The notes beneath the pieces are model-generated. The model had not been told where the DNA came from and made no database searches. It saw only the letters and a list, made by a program, of their open reading frames with translations. Position numbers and translations under genes: made by a program. Positions 16,063 through 23,587 of a stretch of DNA of 64,000 nt are shown one piece after another. Origin of the DNA: Halomicrobium sp. LC1Hm (GTDB lineage: Archaea; Halobacteriota; Halobacteria; Halobacteriales; Haloarculaceae); the NCBI RefSeq assembly GCF_009617995.1, contig NZ_CP044129.1, positions 682,001 to 746,000 of the forward strand, given 5' to 3'. Each line of letters starts with the position of its first letter. The first letter of the stretch is position 1.

Positions 16063-16447
16063 CCTCGTACCCCGCGTCCCGCAAGGCCTCGAGGATCGCG
16101 GCCTGATCGGCGCTCGCCTCGTAGTAAAACACGATGTCGAAGCTCCCGTCGCGCAACAGCTGTTGGCACTCCCAGACGAACTCCTCGCCGTCGATGGTGA
16201 GCCCCTGGTGCTGGTTCGAGGAGAAGTCGGCGTCGTCGTTGCCCGAGTAGACGTAGGTGTCTTTCGGGTCGTGGCCGGCGTGCTCGGCGATGACGTTGCC
16301 CGCTTCCAGGGTCGTCTCCATCATCTCGATGTCGTCTTGCCCGTCGAGGTCGGTGTGGACGATCGTACCGTTCAGTTCGATCTCGCCGGGTTCGAGCAGT
16401 GCCTTCGTGCGTCGATAGAGGTCTTCGTCGAGTGTCTCCGCGCCCAT
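16043..16447 (-). CDS. DUF5778-type conserved haloarchaeal protein
   Basis: A 134-residue acidic soluble protein starting MGAETLDEDLYRRTKALLE at the ATG complementary to 16445-16447; an upstream in-frame start would add an atypical basic peptide. I believe it belongs to the haloarchaeal DUF5778 family; function is unknown. It overlaps the end of the Agl23 gene tail-to-tail. No catalytic motif or membrane segment is visible. Confidence 0.7.
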   Translation of the reverse strand: MGAETLDEDLYRRTKALLEPGEIELNGTIVHTDLDGQDDIEMMETTLEAGNVIAEHAGHDPKDTYVYSGNDDADFSSNQHQGLTIDGEEFVWECQQLLRDGSFDIVFYYEASADQAAILEALRDAGYEVTGVEG

Positions 16448-16633
16448 ACGCCTCACTCGTCTGTCGGCACTAATACGACTCACGATTCGCGGCTGCGACC
16501 CCGCCGTATCGTTCGTCTACGGCCGTTTCGAGACACGCTGCTCCCGAACGTCTTCGGTCGCCGGACGGACGTAGCGGCGGCCGGTGCCGTCGCTGTCGCG
16601 ATCGAGAGCGGAGAACTCGACTGCAGCGTGAGC

Positions 16634-16828
16634 TTACAGTCGCGTCAGGTTCTCGGCTCGCGGACCCTTGTCCGCTTGCACGATGTCGAACTCGACTTCC
16701 TGACCCTCTTCGAGGTCGGGACCGCCGATGTCCTCCATGTGGAAGAACACGTCGTCGTCAGCGTCCTCCGTGTCGATGAATCCGTAACCGCCCGTGTCGT
16801 TGAAGAAGTCTACAGTACCTTGCGCCAT
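16634..16828 (-). CDS. cspA: Cold-shock domain protein, downstream copy
   Basis: A 64-residue single cold-shock domain. The RNP1-like motif GGYGFIDTED and RNP2-like DVFFHMEDI are present, so it should bind single-stranded RNA or DNA. The start is MAQGTVDFFND (ATG complementary to 16826-16828). It lies 5 bp downstream of a nearly identical gene, with which it differs at only a few residues. Expression is probably from the upstream copy's promoter. A recent tandem duplication is the simplest explanation. Confidence 0.92.
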   Translation of the reverse strand: MAQGTVDFFNDTGGYGFIDTEDADDDVFFHMEDIGGPDLEEGQEVEFDIVQADKGPRAENLTRL

Positions 16829-16833
16829 TGTGA

Positions 16834-17028
16834 TCACAGCCGGGTGAGGTTTTCCGCACGCGGACCCTTGTCCGCTTGCACGATGTCGAACTCGACTTCC
16901 TGGCCCTCTTCGAGGTCAGGACCGCCGATGTCTTCCATGTGGAAGAAGACGTCCTCGTCGGCGTCTTCTGTGTCGATAAACCCGTAACCGCCAGTGTCGT
17001 TGAAGAAGTCAACCGTACCGGTCGCCAT
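16834..17028 (-). CDS. cspA: Cold-shock domain protein, upstream copy
   Basis: A 64-residue cold-shock protein, MATGTVDFFND at the start, with the same GGYGFIDTED and VFFHMEDI RNA-binding strands as the downstream copy. A TATA-like TTTAATA about 25 bp upstream of the ATG indicates a short-leader transcript that would also carry the second copy. Proteins of this class act as RNA chaperones during cold or growth transitions. The DNA upstream of Agl23's neighbour (16448-16633) holds nothing recognisable. Confidence 0.92.
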   Translation of the reverse strand: MATGTVDFFNDTGGYGFIDTEDADEDVFFHMEDIGGPDLEEGQEVEFDIVQADKGPRAENLTRL

Positions 17029-17188
17029 TGCACGTATTTAGAGGGAGTTCTGCTATTAAAACCCACCGGTTATTCCGACCGATCTCACGGGACAGATTCG
17101 AGACGGCCGGTCGAACAGCCCGACAGAGCGGCTGCGGGCGGGCGACAGATCGCAAAACTCATGCCCGTCGAGTTTGTCGAATGACACG

Positions 17189-18103
17189 ATGCTACAGCGG
17201 GCACGAGCACTTGCGCAATCGGCCTACGAGCGGCTCCTCGAACGCGAACTCTCCGACGCACCCAGTCACGTCGCCGTCATTCAGGACGGCAATCGCCGCT
17301 ACGCCCGCGAGCAGGGTGCCGAAACCACGGAGGGCTACACCGAAGGAGCGGAAACGACGGAAGCCCTTCTACACTGGTGTGACGAACTCGGAGTCGACGA
17401 AGTGACGCTCTACACGTTCTCGACGGAGAACTTCGACCGACCGAAGGAACAGCGAGAACACCTCTTCGATCTCATCGAACAGAAGCTCACGGCCTTCGCC
17501 GACGCCGACCGCGTCCACGACAACGAGGTGCGGATCCGCGCCATCGGCGAGACCGACATGCTACCCGAGCGCGTACGGGACGCCATCGACTACGCCGAGG
17601 ACCAGACCGCCGAATACGATCGACTCCACCTCAACGTCGCGCTGGCCTACGGCGGCCGCGCGGAGCTACTGGGCGCGACGCGGGACATCGCTCGGTCGGT
17701 CGACGACGGGCACCTCGACCCCGCCGCTGTCGACGCCGACACCATAGAGGGGCGACTCTACGAGGGGCCGACCCGCGACGTCGACCTGATCGTCCGAACC
17801 GGCGGCGACGAGCGCACCTCGAATTTCCTCCCCTGGCACGCGAAGGGCAACGAGGCCGCGGTCTACTTCTGTGCCCCCTACTGGCCGGAGTTCCGGAAGA
17901 TCGACTTCCTGCGGGCGATCCGGACCTACGAGCACCGCGCGGCGTCCTGGCGTCGCACGCGCGCCCGCCGCGCGCTGACGCTCGTCCGGGCTCTCGGTCC
18001 CGAGGCGTCACAGGCCCGGCGGATCCTCGGTCGCTTCCGCGACGCGCTCACTCGCCAGGAACGGGAGGCCGTCGAAGACGACGTCGACGTGGTCGCGGAC
18101 TGA
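17189..18103 (+). CDS. uppS: cis-Polyprenyl diphosphate synthase (UppS type)
   Basis: A 304-residue cis-prenyltransferase that extends a short allylic diphosphate with IPP to make the C55-C60 polyprenyl carrier used for glycan assembly. The catalytic region is VIQDGNRRYAREQG (D33), followed by TLYTFSTENFDRP, LNVALAYGGRAEL and VRTGGDERTSNFLPW. The C-terminus is atypical (NEAAVYFCAPYWPEF where bacterial enzymes have a SELYFTDVLWPDF-type motif). The ATG at 17189 is preferred to a TTG 15 bp upstream. Neighbours include a degenerate paralog and DUF92. Confidence 0.92.
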   Translation: MLQRARALAQSAYERLLERELSDAPSHVAVIQDGNRRYAREQGAETTEGYTEGAETTEALLHWCDELGVDEVTLYTFSTENFDRPKEQREHLFDLIEQKLTAFADADRVHDNEVRIRAIGETDMLPERVRDAIDYAEDQTAEYDRLHLNVALAYGGRAELLGATRDIARSVDDGHLDPAAVDADTIEGRLYEGPTRDVDLIVRTGGDERTSNFLPWHAKGNEAAVYFCAPYWPEFRKIDFLRAIRTYEHRAASWRRTRARRALTLVRALGPEASQARRILGRFRDALTRQEREAVEDDVDVVAD

Positions 18104-18132
18104 TCGCTGTCACGCGACGGCGGGTGACCTGC

Positions 18133-18282
18133 TTACCGGACGAACAGACCGATCACAGTGAGGGCACCCCCCAGAATCAGCACTTCCGGACTCTGAAAGA
18201 GGAAGCGGCCGAAAACGGCTATCTGGACTCCCAGAACCATCAGCTTCAACCCGGTGATCGACTGTTGTGTGGATTCGGACAC
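18133..18282 (-). CDS. Small membrane protein, 49 aa
   Basis: A minus-strand frame starting GTG (complementary to 18280-18282) encodes 49 residues with two close hydrophobic segments: ITGLKLMVLGVQIAVFGRFL and VLILGGALTVIGLFV, ending in Arg and a TAA at 18133-18135. The composition is that of a real small membrane protein, unlike the antisense frame 18124-18369, which is Gln/His-rich. A longer GTG start nine codons upstream is possible. It lies tail-to-tail with uppS and behind the uppS paralog, so it may relate to polyprenyl lipid handling. Confidence 0.55.
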   Translation of the reverse strand: MSESTQQSITGLKLMVLGVQIAVFGRFLFQSPEVLILGGALTVIGLFVR

Positions 18283-18432
18283 ACGACAGACCCCGTCAGT
18301 CACAGATGTAGTCTCTGTGGGTTCTCATCGGTCGCACGTCGAACGGACGACTCGCTGCGCGCGCAGTGACGTAATTCGGCCCAGCGGCCAAATTTCCGAA
18401 ACACTCGCTTCACTCGCGCTTCGGCGTTTGGT

Positions 18433-19041
18433 CTATCGACCAAACCGCCGCTGTCGATCCTGGTAGTCCCTGAGCGCCCGGAGGTAGTCCCGCTCGCCGA
18501 AGTTCTGCCAGTTCACGTCCGTAAAGTACAGCTCGGAGTAGACGGACTGCCAGATCATGAAATCCGAGAGTCGTTCGGCCCCGGTCTTGACGACCAGGTC
18601 CAGCGCGGTCGGGAAGACCAGTTCCTCCTCGACGACGCTTTCGTCGATCTCGTCAGGGGCGAGATCGCCGTCGTCGACCGACTGAGCGATCGAGCGGACC
18701 GCGATGGCGAACTCGTGTTTGCCACCGAGCCCGATCGAGACGCCGATCGGGGCGTCTGCCGGATCGTCGTCGTCGGGTCCGCGAACGGCGACCTCGCGAG
18801 GGGCGCGCAGGGTCCGCAACTCCGACTCGATCGTCGGGACGACCCCCTCGTCGAGGACGCTGACGTAGACGACGATCCGGTCGGCTCCGAACTGCACTGC
18901 CAGGTCGAAGAACCGCTCCAGAGTCTCGTAGGCACCGTCGACGAGCAGATCGCGCTCCGTGATGACGAGGGCGACTGTCTCGGGGAGCGCCGCGTCGCTC
19001 AACTGGAGGCGGGCAGCGAGATACCGGTCGTAGATGGCCAC
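18433..19041 (-). CDS. Degenerate UppS paralog, possible accessory subunit
   Basis: A 202-residue cis-prenyltransferase homologue. The N-terminal catalytic block has lost the Asp-Gly-Asn-Arg signature: the equivalent strand reads ETVALVITERDLLVDGAY. The C-terminal block keeps the family form, VVKTGAERLSDFMIWQSVYS followed by ELYFTDVNWQNF. The GTG complementary to 19039-19041 gives MAIYDRYLAARL; longer frames extend into the DUF92 promoter and are Arg-rich. Loss of the catalytic Asp suggests it is inactive alone and might pair with UppS, as Nus1/NgBR does in eukaryotes. A hairpin (TTTGGTCTATCGACCAAA, 18427-18444) overlaps its stop. Confidence 0.75.
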   Translation of the reverse strand: MAIYDRYLAARLQLSDAALPETVALVITERDLLVDGAYETLERFFDLAVQFGADRIVVYVSVLDEGVVPTIESELRTLRAPREVAVRGPDDDDPADAPIGVSIGLGGKHEFAIAVRSIAQSVDDGDLAPDEIDESVVEEELVFPTALDLVVKTGAERLSDFMIWQSVYSELYFTDVNWQNFGERDYLRALRDYQDRQRRFGR

Positions 19042-19178
19042 GCAGAGCCGTAGCGCGTCGGCCGGCGTAATTCTTCGGATCGGCGAGACCCACGTAGCGG
19101 GTCGCCCGTTGACCGCTATCCGACGGCCGGTCGCCGAGTTCGGAAAGGGTAAGTGCCTCTCTACGGTACCAGCGTGAC

Positions 19179-20528
19179 GTGACATCTGCTGTCCGGCGGG
19201 CCGTCGGGTTCGCGCTGGTCGGGGCCGTGGCGCTCCTCGTGCCACTCGTCGACGGCGTCGAGCCGCCGTGGCTGGCGACGGCGCTCGCGATCGCTCCGTT
19301 CGTTGGGATCGCGGCGCTCGCACTGACCGTCGTCGACGACGGTCCGTTGTTCGAGCTGTTCGCCAGGCCGGGCGACCGCGAGGACCAGACCCTGTACGGG
19401 CTCGCTGGCTTCGCCCTCTCGATCGCCGGGCTCTCGCTGCTCGCCCTCCAGTTCGGGCTCCCGATGTGGGTGTTCGTCGCCAGCGTGTTCGTGCTTGCCG
19501 GTGGGAATCTCGGCACGCGGCTGGTCGAGCGCGCGACCGCCGATCCAGTGGCCGCGACTGCCGGGTTCGTGACGGCGGGGTTCCTGGCGGCGACCGCCGG
19601 GAGCGCCGTCTCGGCGATGCTGGCCGGCCGAGCGCTGACGAGTCAGTTCCTCGCGCTGCTTGCGTTCTACGCGATCAGCGGCGCGCTGCTGGCCGCACTG
19701 TTGCGTGCGGTCCTGTTCGAGCGTGACGACCCGCTGGTGTTGTTCTCGATCGGACTGTTGCTGTGGCTGTTCTCCGATCTCCCCCTGCACGACGTGACGG
19801 CGGGGCGTATCGCCCTCGCGCTGGGCGTGACGGTCGTCCTCGGCTACGTCTCCTACGCGCTCGATACGGCGTCGCTGCCGGGGATGCTCACCGGCGTCTT
19901 CCTCGGCCTTCTGACGATCGTCCTCGGTGACTTCCGGTGGTTCGCCATGCTCATCACCTTCTTCGGTCTCGGTGGTCTGGCGACGAAGTTCCGCTACGAC
20001 GAGAAGCTCGACCGCGGCATCGCGGAGGAAAACGAGGGTGCTCGGGGCAGCGGCAACGTCCTGGCGAACTCCATCGTCGCGCTCGTGGCCGTCCTCGCCG
20101 CCGCGGCGAGCCCGAGCCACACCGGTATCGATCCGATGTTGCTGCTGTACGCCTTCGCGGGCGCGGTCGCCGCCGCGATGAGCGACACCTTCTCCAGCGA
20201 GTTCGGCGGCCTCTACGACAATCCGCGGCTGATCACGACGCTCCGACGCGTCGAACCCGGCACCGACGGCGGCGTGACCTGGCAGGGTGCCGTCGCCGGG
20301 CTGGTCGGCTCGGGCATCGTCGCCGGCATCGCTGGCGGGCTGTTCGCGGACATCGGAGCCGTCGGCGCGCTCGTGATCCTCGGTGCCGGCTTCCTCGGCA
20401 TGCTGGTCGACAGCCTCCTCGGGGCGACGATCGAGGGCGAGACGGTCGGCAACCAGAGCGTGAACCTGCTGGCCACGCTGGCGGCGGCGGCGGTGGCCGG
20501 CGGGCTCGCCTTCCAGTTCGTGCTATGA
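19179..20528 (+). CDS. DUF92 / TMEM19-family membrane protein, possible polyprenol-phosphate kinase
   Basis: A 449-residue membrane protein with an N-terminal extra helical block and a C-terminal DUF92 domain (RGSGNVLANSIVALVAVL, MSDTFSSEFGGLYDNPRLI, GMLVDSLLGATIEGE). Plant DUF92 protein VTE6 is a phytyl-phosphate kinase, so a role in polyprenyl or isoprenyl phosphate recycling is plausible here given the adjacent uppS genes. It uses a GTG start at 19179, divergent from the uppS paralog. Its stop overlaps the ATG of the GNAT gene (ATGA), so the two are co-translated. Confidence 0.85.
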   Translation: MTSAVRRAVGFALVGAVALLVPLVDGVEPPWLATALAIAPFVGIAALALTVVDDGPLFELFARPGDREDQTLYGLAGFALSIAGLSLLALQFGLPMWVFVASVFVLAGGNLGTRLVERATADPVAATAGFVTAGFLAATAGSAVSAMLAGRALTSQFLALLAFYAISGALLAALLRAVLFERDDPLVLFSIGLLLWLFSDLPLHDVTAGRIALALGVTVVLGYVSYALDTASLPGMLTGVFLGLLTIVLGDFRWFAMLITFFGLGGLATKFRYDEKLDRGIAEENEGARGSGNVLANSIVALVAVLAAAASPSHTGIDPMLLLYAFAGAVAAAMSDTFSSEFGGLYDNPRLITTLRRVEPGTDGGVTWQGAVAGLVGSGIVAGIAGGLFADIGAVGALVILGAGFLGMLVDSLLGATIEGETVGNQSVNLLATLAAAAVAGGLAFQFVL

Positions 20529-20935
20529 TCCGCGAGGGCCAGCCCGACGACTGGCCCCGGCTGCGCCGCATTCAGGCCGCGACGCTGTCGGACCCGTGGC
20601 CGGAGCTACTGGAGCTGTCGCTCGGCGAGCCGTCGCTGGTCCTGGTTCTGACCGTCGACGAGCCCATCGGCTACGCGCTCGTCGTCCCCGACGACGGGGT
20701 CGCCTACGTCGCGGAGTTCGCGATCGTGCCCGACAGACAGGGCGAGGGCAACGGGAGCCGCCTGATGCGGGCGCTGCTGGAGCGACTGGCCGAGCGCGGA
20801 ATCGAGACGGTGCGGCTCACCGCGCGGGCCGACGCCGAGCGCGTCCACGCATTCTACCGTGGGTTCGGGTTCACCGTCGTCGAGGAGATACCTGACCACT
20901 ACGACGACGCCGACGGCCTGGTGTTCGAGCGGTAG
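20525..20935 (+). CDS. GNAT-family N-acetyltransferase
   Basis: A 136-residue GNAT protein. Acetyl-CoA-binding motif A is EFAIVPDRQGEGNGSRLM; the final motif is VHAFYRGFGFTVVEEI. The acceptor substrate is unknown; haloarchaeal members often modify protein N-termini or small amines. The ATG overlaps the DUF92 stop by 4 bp. Its stop is adjacent to the convergent dnaG stop (20936). Confidence 0.9.
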   Translation: MIREGQPDDWPRLRRIQAATLSDPWPELLELSLGEPSLVLVLTVDEPIGYALVVPDDGVAYVAEFAIVPDRQGEGNGSRLMRALLERLAERGIETVRLTARADAERVHAFYRGFGFTVVEEIPDHYDDADGLVFER

Positions 20936-22273
20936 CTACAGGTCCTCGATCGTCCGCACGCGGACCGCCGTCGGCTGTTTGACGAACTCGCCTCTCTGTC
21001 GGGCGACGATCTCGCCGACGCCCCGCTGGGCCGCCACGTCGAGGAGTCGCTGGGAGAGCGTGTCGTCGAGGACGACCGCCGTCGGGATCTGATCGGCCTC
21101 CTCGACGAGCGCGAACGCCTCGCTCGCGGGACCTTCCCGGAGGACGTTCGCCTCGTCGTCGAGCAGCCGGACGGTCCCGGTGCCCTCGGTGACGACCGCC
21201 TGTGCGTGTGCCGCTATCGTCGACGGCGACGCGTCGTCGCTTGCGTCCCCGCCGCCGTCGTCGGGCTCGCCGGGTGAGTGCTCGGCGGCCTCTGGCGACG
21301 CTTGGCTGTCGGCCTCGGGGCTCACGGGTTCGACCGTCTCGGACGAGGCCGACGCCGCGTCGGCGGTCCCGACCTCGGCGTCGACGTCTCGGCCGCCGGA
21401 GGTGACCGCGCGTGGCTCGTCGTGCTCGTCCCCGGACGCGTCCGGCGTCGCCGCGATCGGGGCCGGGCTCCCCTCGTCGACGGCCTCGTAGGGGACCTTG
21501 TCCCGTAGCGCCGCGAGAATCTGTGAGCGCGAGAGGTCCTCGACGCACGTGCCGGCCGGCGCGAAGGCGACGTGATCGACCGCACCGACCTGTGCCAGCT
21601 CCTTCAGGATCAACTCGCCGCCGCGGTCGCCGTCGAGAAACGCGGTGACGGTCCGCTCGCGGCTCAGGTCGGCGATCGCCTCGGGCACGTCCGTCCCCTC
21701 GACGGCGACGGCGTTTTTGATGCCGAACTGGAGCAACTGGAGCACGTCGGCTCGCCCCTCGACGACGATGATGGCGTCGCTCTCGGCGACGCGTGGCCCG
21801 GCGGGCAGTCCCTCGTACTCGGTGATGTCCTCGACGCGGAGGCGCTGGCGGACCTCTTCGACGATGTCGTGGGAGGTGATCGCCTCAGCCTCGAAGTCTG
21901 CGAGCAGTTCCGTGGCTCGTTCGACGACCTCGCGGCGCTTCGCGTGCCGGACGTCTTCGAGGTCGGTGACGGTGACGGTCGCACGGCACGGCCCGACCCG
22001 CTCGATCGTCTCCAGCGACGCCGCGAGGATCGCCGTCTCGACGCGGTCGAGTCCGCTCGCGATCGTGATCTCGCCGAAGGACTGTCCCCCCTCAGAGGTC
22101 ACCTTGACGTCGACGCGCCCGACTTTCGACCCCTCCTGTAGCTCCCGGAGGTCGAGCTCGTCGCCGAGCAGCCCTTCGGTCTGTCCAAAGACTGCGCCGA
22201 CGACATCGTTGCGCTCGACGACGCCGTTCGCGGTAAAGTCTGCGTGGATGAGATATTTCGTAGAGTCCTGCAT
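20936..22273 (-). CDS. dnaG: Archaeal DnaG-type primase (TOPRIM)
   Basis: A 445-residue archaeal DnaG. The start MQDSTKYLIHADFTANGVVE is the standard one. The TOPRIM domain shows AIIVVEGRADVLQLL (Glu172) and AFLDGDRGGELI (Asp214, Asp216), with the metal-binding residues intact. In archaea this protein is both a primase-like enzyme and a component of the RNA exosome. A long Asp/Glu/Ala/Ser-rich, probably disordered linker (about residues 295-365) precedes a conserved C-terminal domain. The linker length is typical of haloarchaea. Confidence 0.95.
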   Translation of the reverse strand: MQDSTKYLIHADFTANGVVERNDVVGAVFGQTEGLLGDELDLRELQEGSKVGRVDVKVTSEGGQSFGEITIASGLDRVETAILAASLETIERVGPCRATVTVTDLEDVRHAKRREVVERATELLADFEAEAITSHDIVEEVRQRLRVEDITEYEGLPAGPRVAESDAIIVVEGRADVLQLLQFGIKNAVAVEGTDVPEAIADLSRERTVTAFLDGDRGGELILKELAQVGAVDHVAFAPAGTCVEDLSRSQILAALRDKVPYEAVDEGSPAPIAATPDASGDEHDEPRAVTSGGRDVDAEVGTADAASASSETVEPVSPEADSQASPEAAEHSPGEPDDGGGDASDDASPSTIAAHAQAVVTEGTGTVRLLDDEANVLREGPASEAFALVEEADQIPTAVVLDDTLSQRLLDVAAQRGVGEIVARQRGEFVKQPTAVRVRTIEDL

Positions 22274-22386
22274 TCCTGGATTCCAGTTGCCGGGGAATCG
22301 ACCCCGTATTCGTGTCGAAAAGACGTTCGATTGGCCGCCTGAAATAGCTGCCGACCGGTCCCCGTCGGGCTGGGGGTCGGCCTCGT

Positions 22387-23124
22387 CTACCGGACTGCCC
22401 CGGAGAGTACGTCCGCGCCGTTTGCCAGCGCCGTCACGGGATCGTCGGGGTCGTCGTTCTCGAAGACGGCCCACTCGGCGTCGATCTCTCGGGCGGCCCT
22501 CGCGACGGCCTCGACGTCGAGGTCGCCCTCGCCCAGTGGGGGCGCGGCCTCGCTGTCGAGGTGAACGTCCTTGAAGTGGACCAGCGAGATGCGGTCGGCG
22601 TATCGTTCGAGGAGAGCGACGGGATCCGCACCGCCGTACAGCGCCCACCCGGCGTCGACCTCGAACGCGAGGTCGTCGCTGGACCGGTCGACGAGCAGAT
22701 CGAAGGCCACGCCCTCGTCGGTCTCGACGAACTCCTGGTCGTGGTTGTGGTAGTGTAGTCGCATCCCGCGGTCCGCGACCGCTCCGGCCAGGTCCGAGAG
22801 CCGGTCGGCCGTCGCCGCGACCGCCTCGACCGTCTCGAACTGGTCGGGATCGAGCCACGGCACGACGATGTCCTCGTACCCCAGCGCCTCGGCGGTCTCG
22901 ACGACGCCGTCGAGGTCCGCTTCGAGGGTCTCGATCCCGACGTGTGCCGACGAGGCGACGAGACCGGCGTCTTCGAGGGCTCGTCGGATCTCTGCGGTGG
23001 GTTCCTCGTCGACGCGATAGGCGAACTCGACGCCGTCGAACCCGGCATCGCCGACGCGGGCGAGCACGTCGAGGATCGACTCATCGATCTCGCGGAGCGT
23101 GTACAGCTGGATTGCGGTCTGCAT
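22387..23124 (-). CDS. Sugar phosphate isomerase/epimerase (xylose isomerase-like TIM barrel)
   Basis: A 245-residue AP-endonuclease-2/xylose isomerase-like TIM barrel. Visible elements are QLYTLREIDESI at the start, HYHNHDQEF, EVDAGWALYGG and VHFKDVHL; the His/Glu/Asp ligands for a divalent metal are conserved. Such enzymes epimerise keto-sugars or inositol derivatives; the exact substrate is unknown. The ATG complementary to 23122-23124 is the natural start. It is divergent from the DUF3311/SSS transporter genes. Confidence 0.85.
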   Translation of the reverse strand: MQTAIQLYTLREIDESILDVLARVGDAGFDGVEFAYRVDEEPTAEIRRALEDAGLVASSAHVGIETLEADLDGVVETAEALGYEDIVVPWLDPDQFETVEAVAATADRLSDLAGAVADRGMRLHYHNHDQEFVETDEGVAFDLLVDRSSDDLAFEVDAGWALYGGADPVALLERYADRISLVHFKDVHLDSEAAPPLGEGDLDVEAVARAAREIDAEWAVFENDDPDDPVTALANGADVLSGAVR

Positions 23125-23314
23125 GCGTCGGCGTTGCGGACGTGTCCTCAAATAGCTACGGCCACGTTTCGACCGAACTCGTCCGCCCCGACTGCGATCG
23201 TCGCCGGCCGATTCCGTCACCGCCACGACGGCATGTCGAACAGCATTTCTCTTCATCTCGGTCTATTGAAGAGGCGTTATACATATGTTGGTCCAGTTGC
23301 AAGCCAGTACAACG

Positions 23315-23587
23315 ATGTGGGACGCCTCGAACTGGACACGCAGTCGCTTCGAAGCGCTCGGGTGGGCACTCGCCGCGCTCACAGTGGCGGCACTGGCGGT
23401 CCCCTGGTTCCTCTGGCGAGACAGCACCGTCGTCGCCGGCCTGCCGCTGTGGGTGTGGTGGCACGTCGGCTGGATGGGGCTGGCGTCGGTCGCCTTCTAC
23501 GCGTTCACGCGCTACGGGTGGGGCGTCGGCGTCGAGAGCGCGGATCCAGCGGCGACCGAGACGCCGGAGGTAAGTCGCGATGACTGA
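23315..23587 (+). CDS. DUF3311 small membrane protein (symporter partner)
   Basis: A 90-residue protein with two transmembrane helices (ALGWALAALTVAALAVPWFL and a second ending in AFYAFTRYGWG), of the DUF3311 type that is commonly paired with sodium:solute symporters. The ATG at 23315 (MWDASNWTRSRF) fits a TATA-like TTATACATAT near 23277. An earlier ATG at 23285 lies too close to that box. It overlaps the symporter start by 8 bp, so the products are likely stoichiometric partners. Confidence 0.8.
   Translation: MWDASNWTRSRFEALGWALAALTVAALAVPWFLWRDSTVVAGLPLWVWWHVGWMGLASVAFYAFTRYGWGVGVESADPAATETPEVSRDD

Noticed and set aside
18124-18369. Plus-strand frame of 81 codons after uppS
   Set aside because: It is antisense to the 49-residue membrane protein, which has a far more protein-like pattern; the plus frame is Gln/His-rich.
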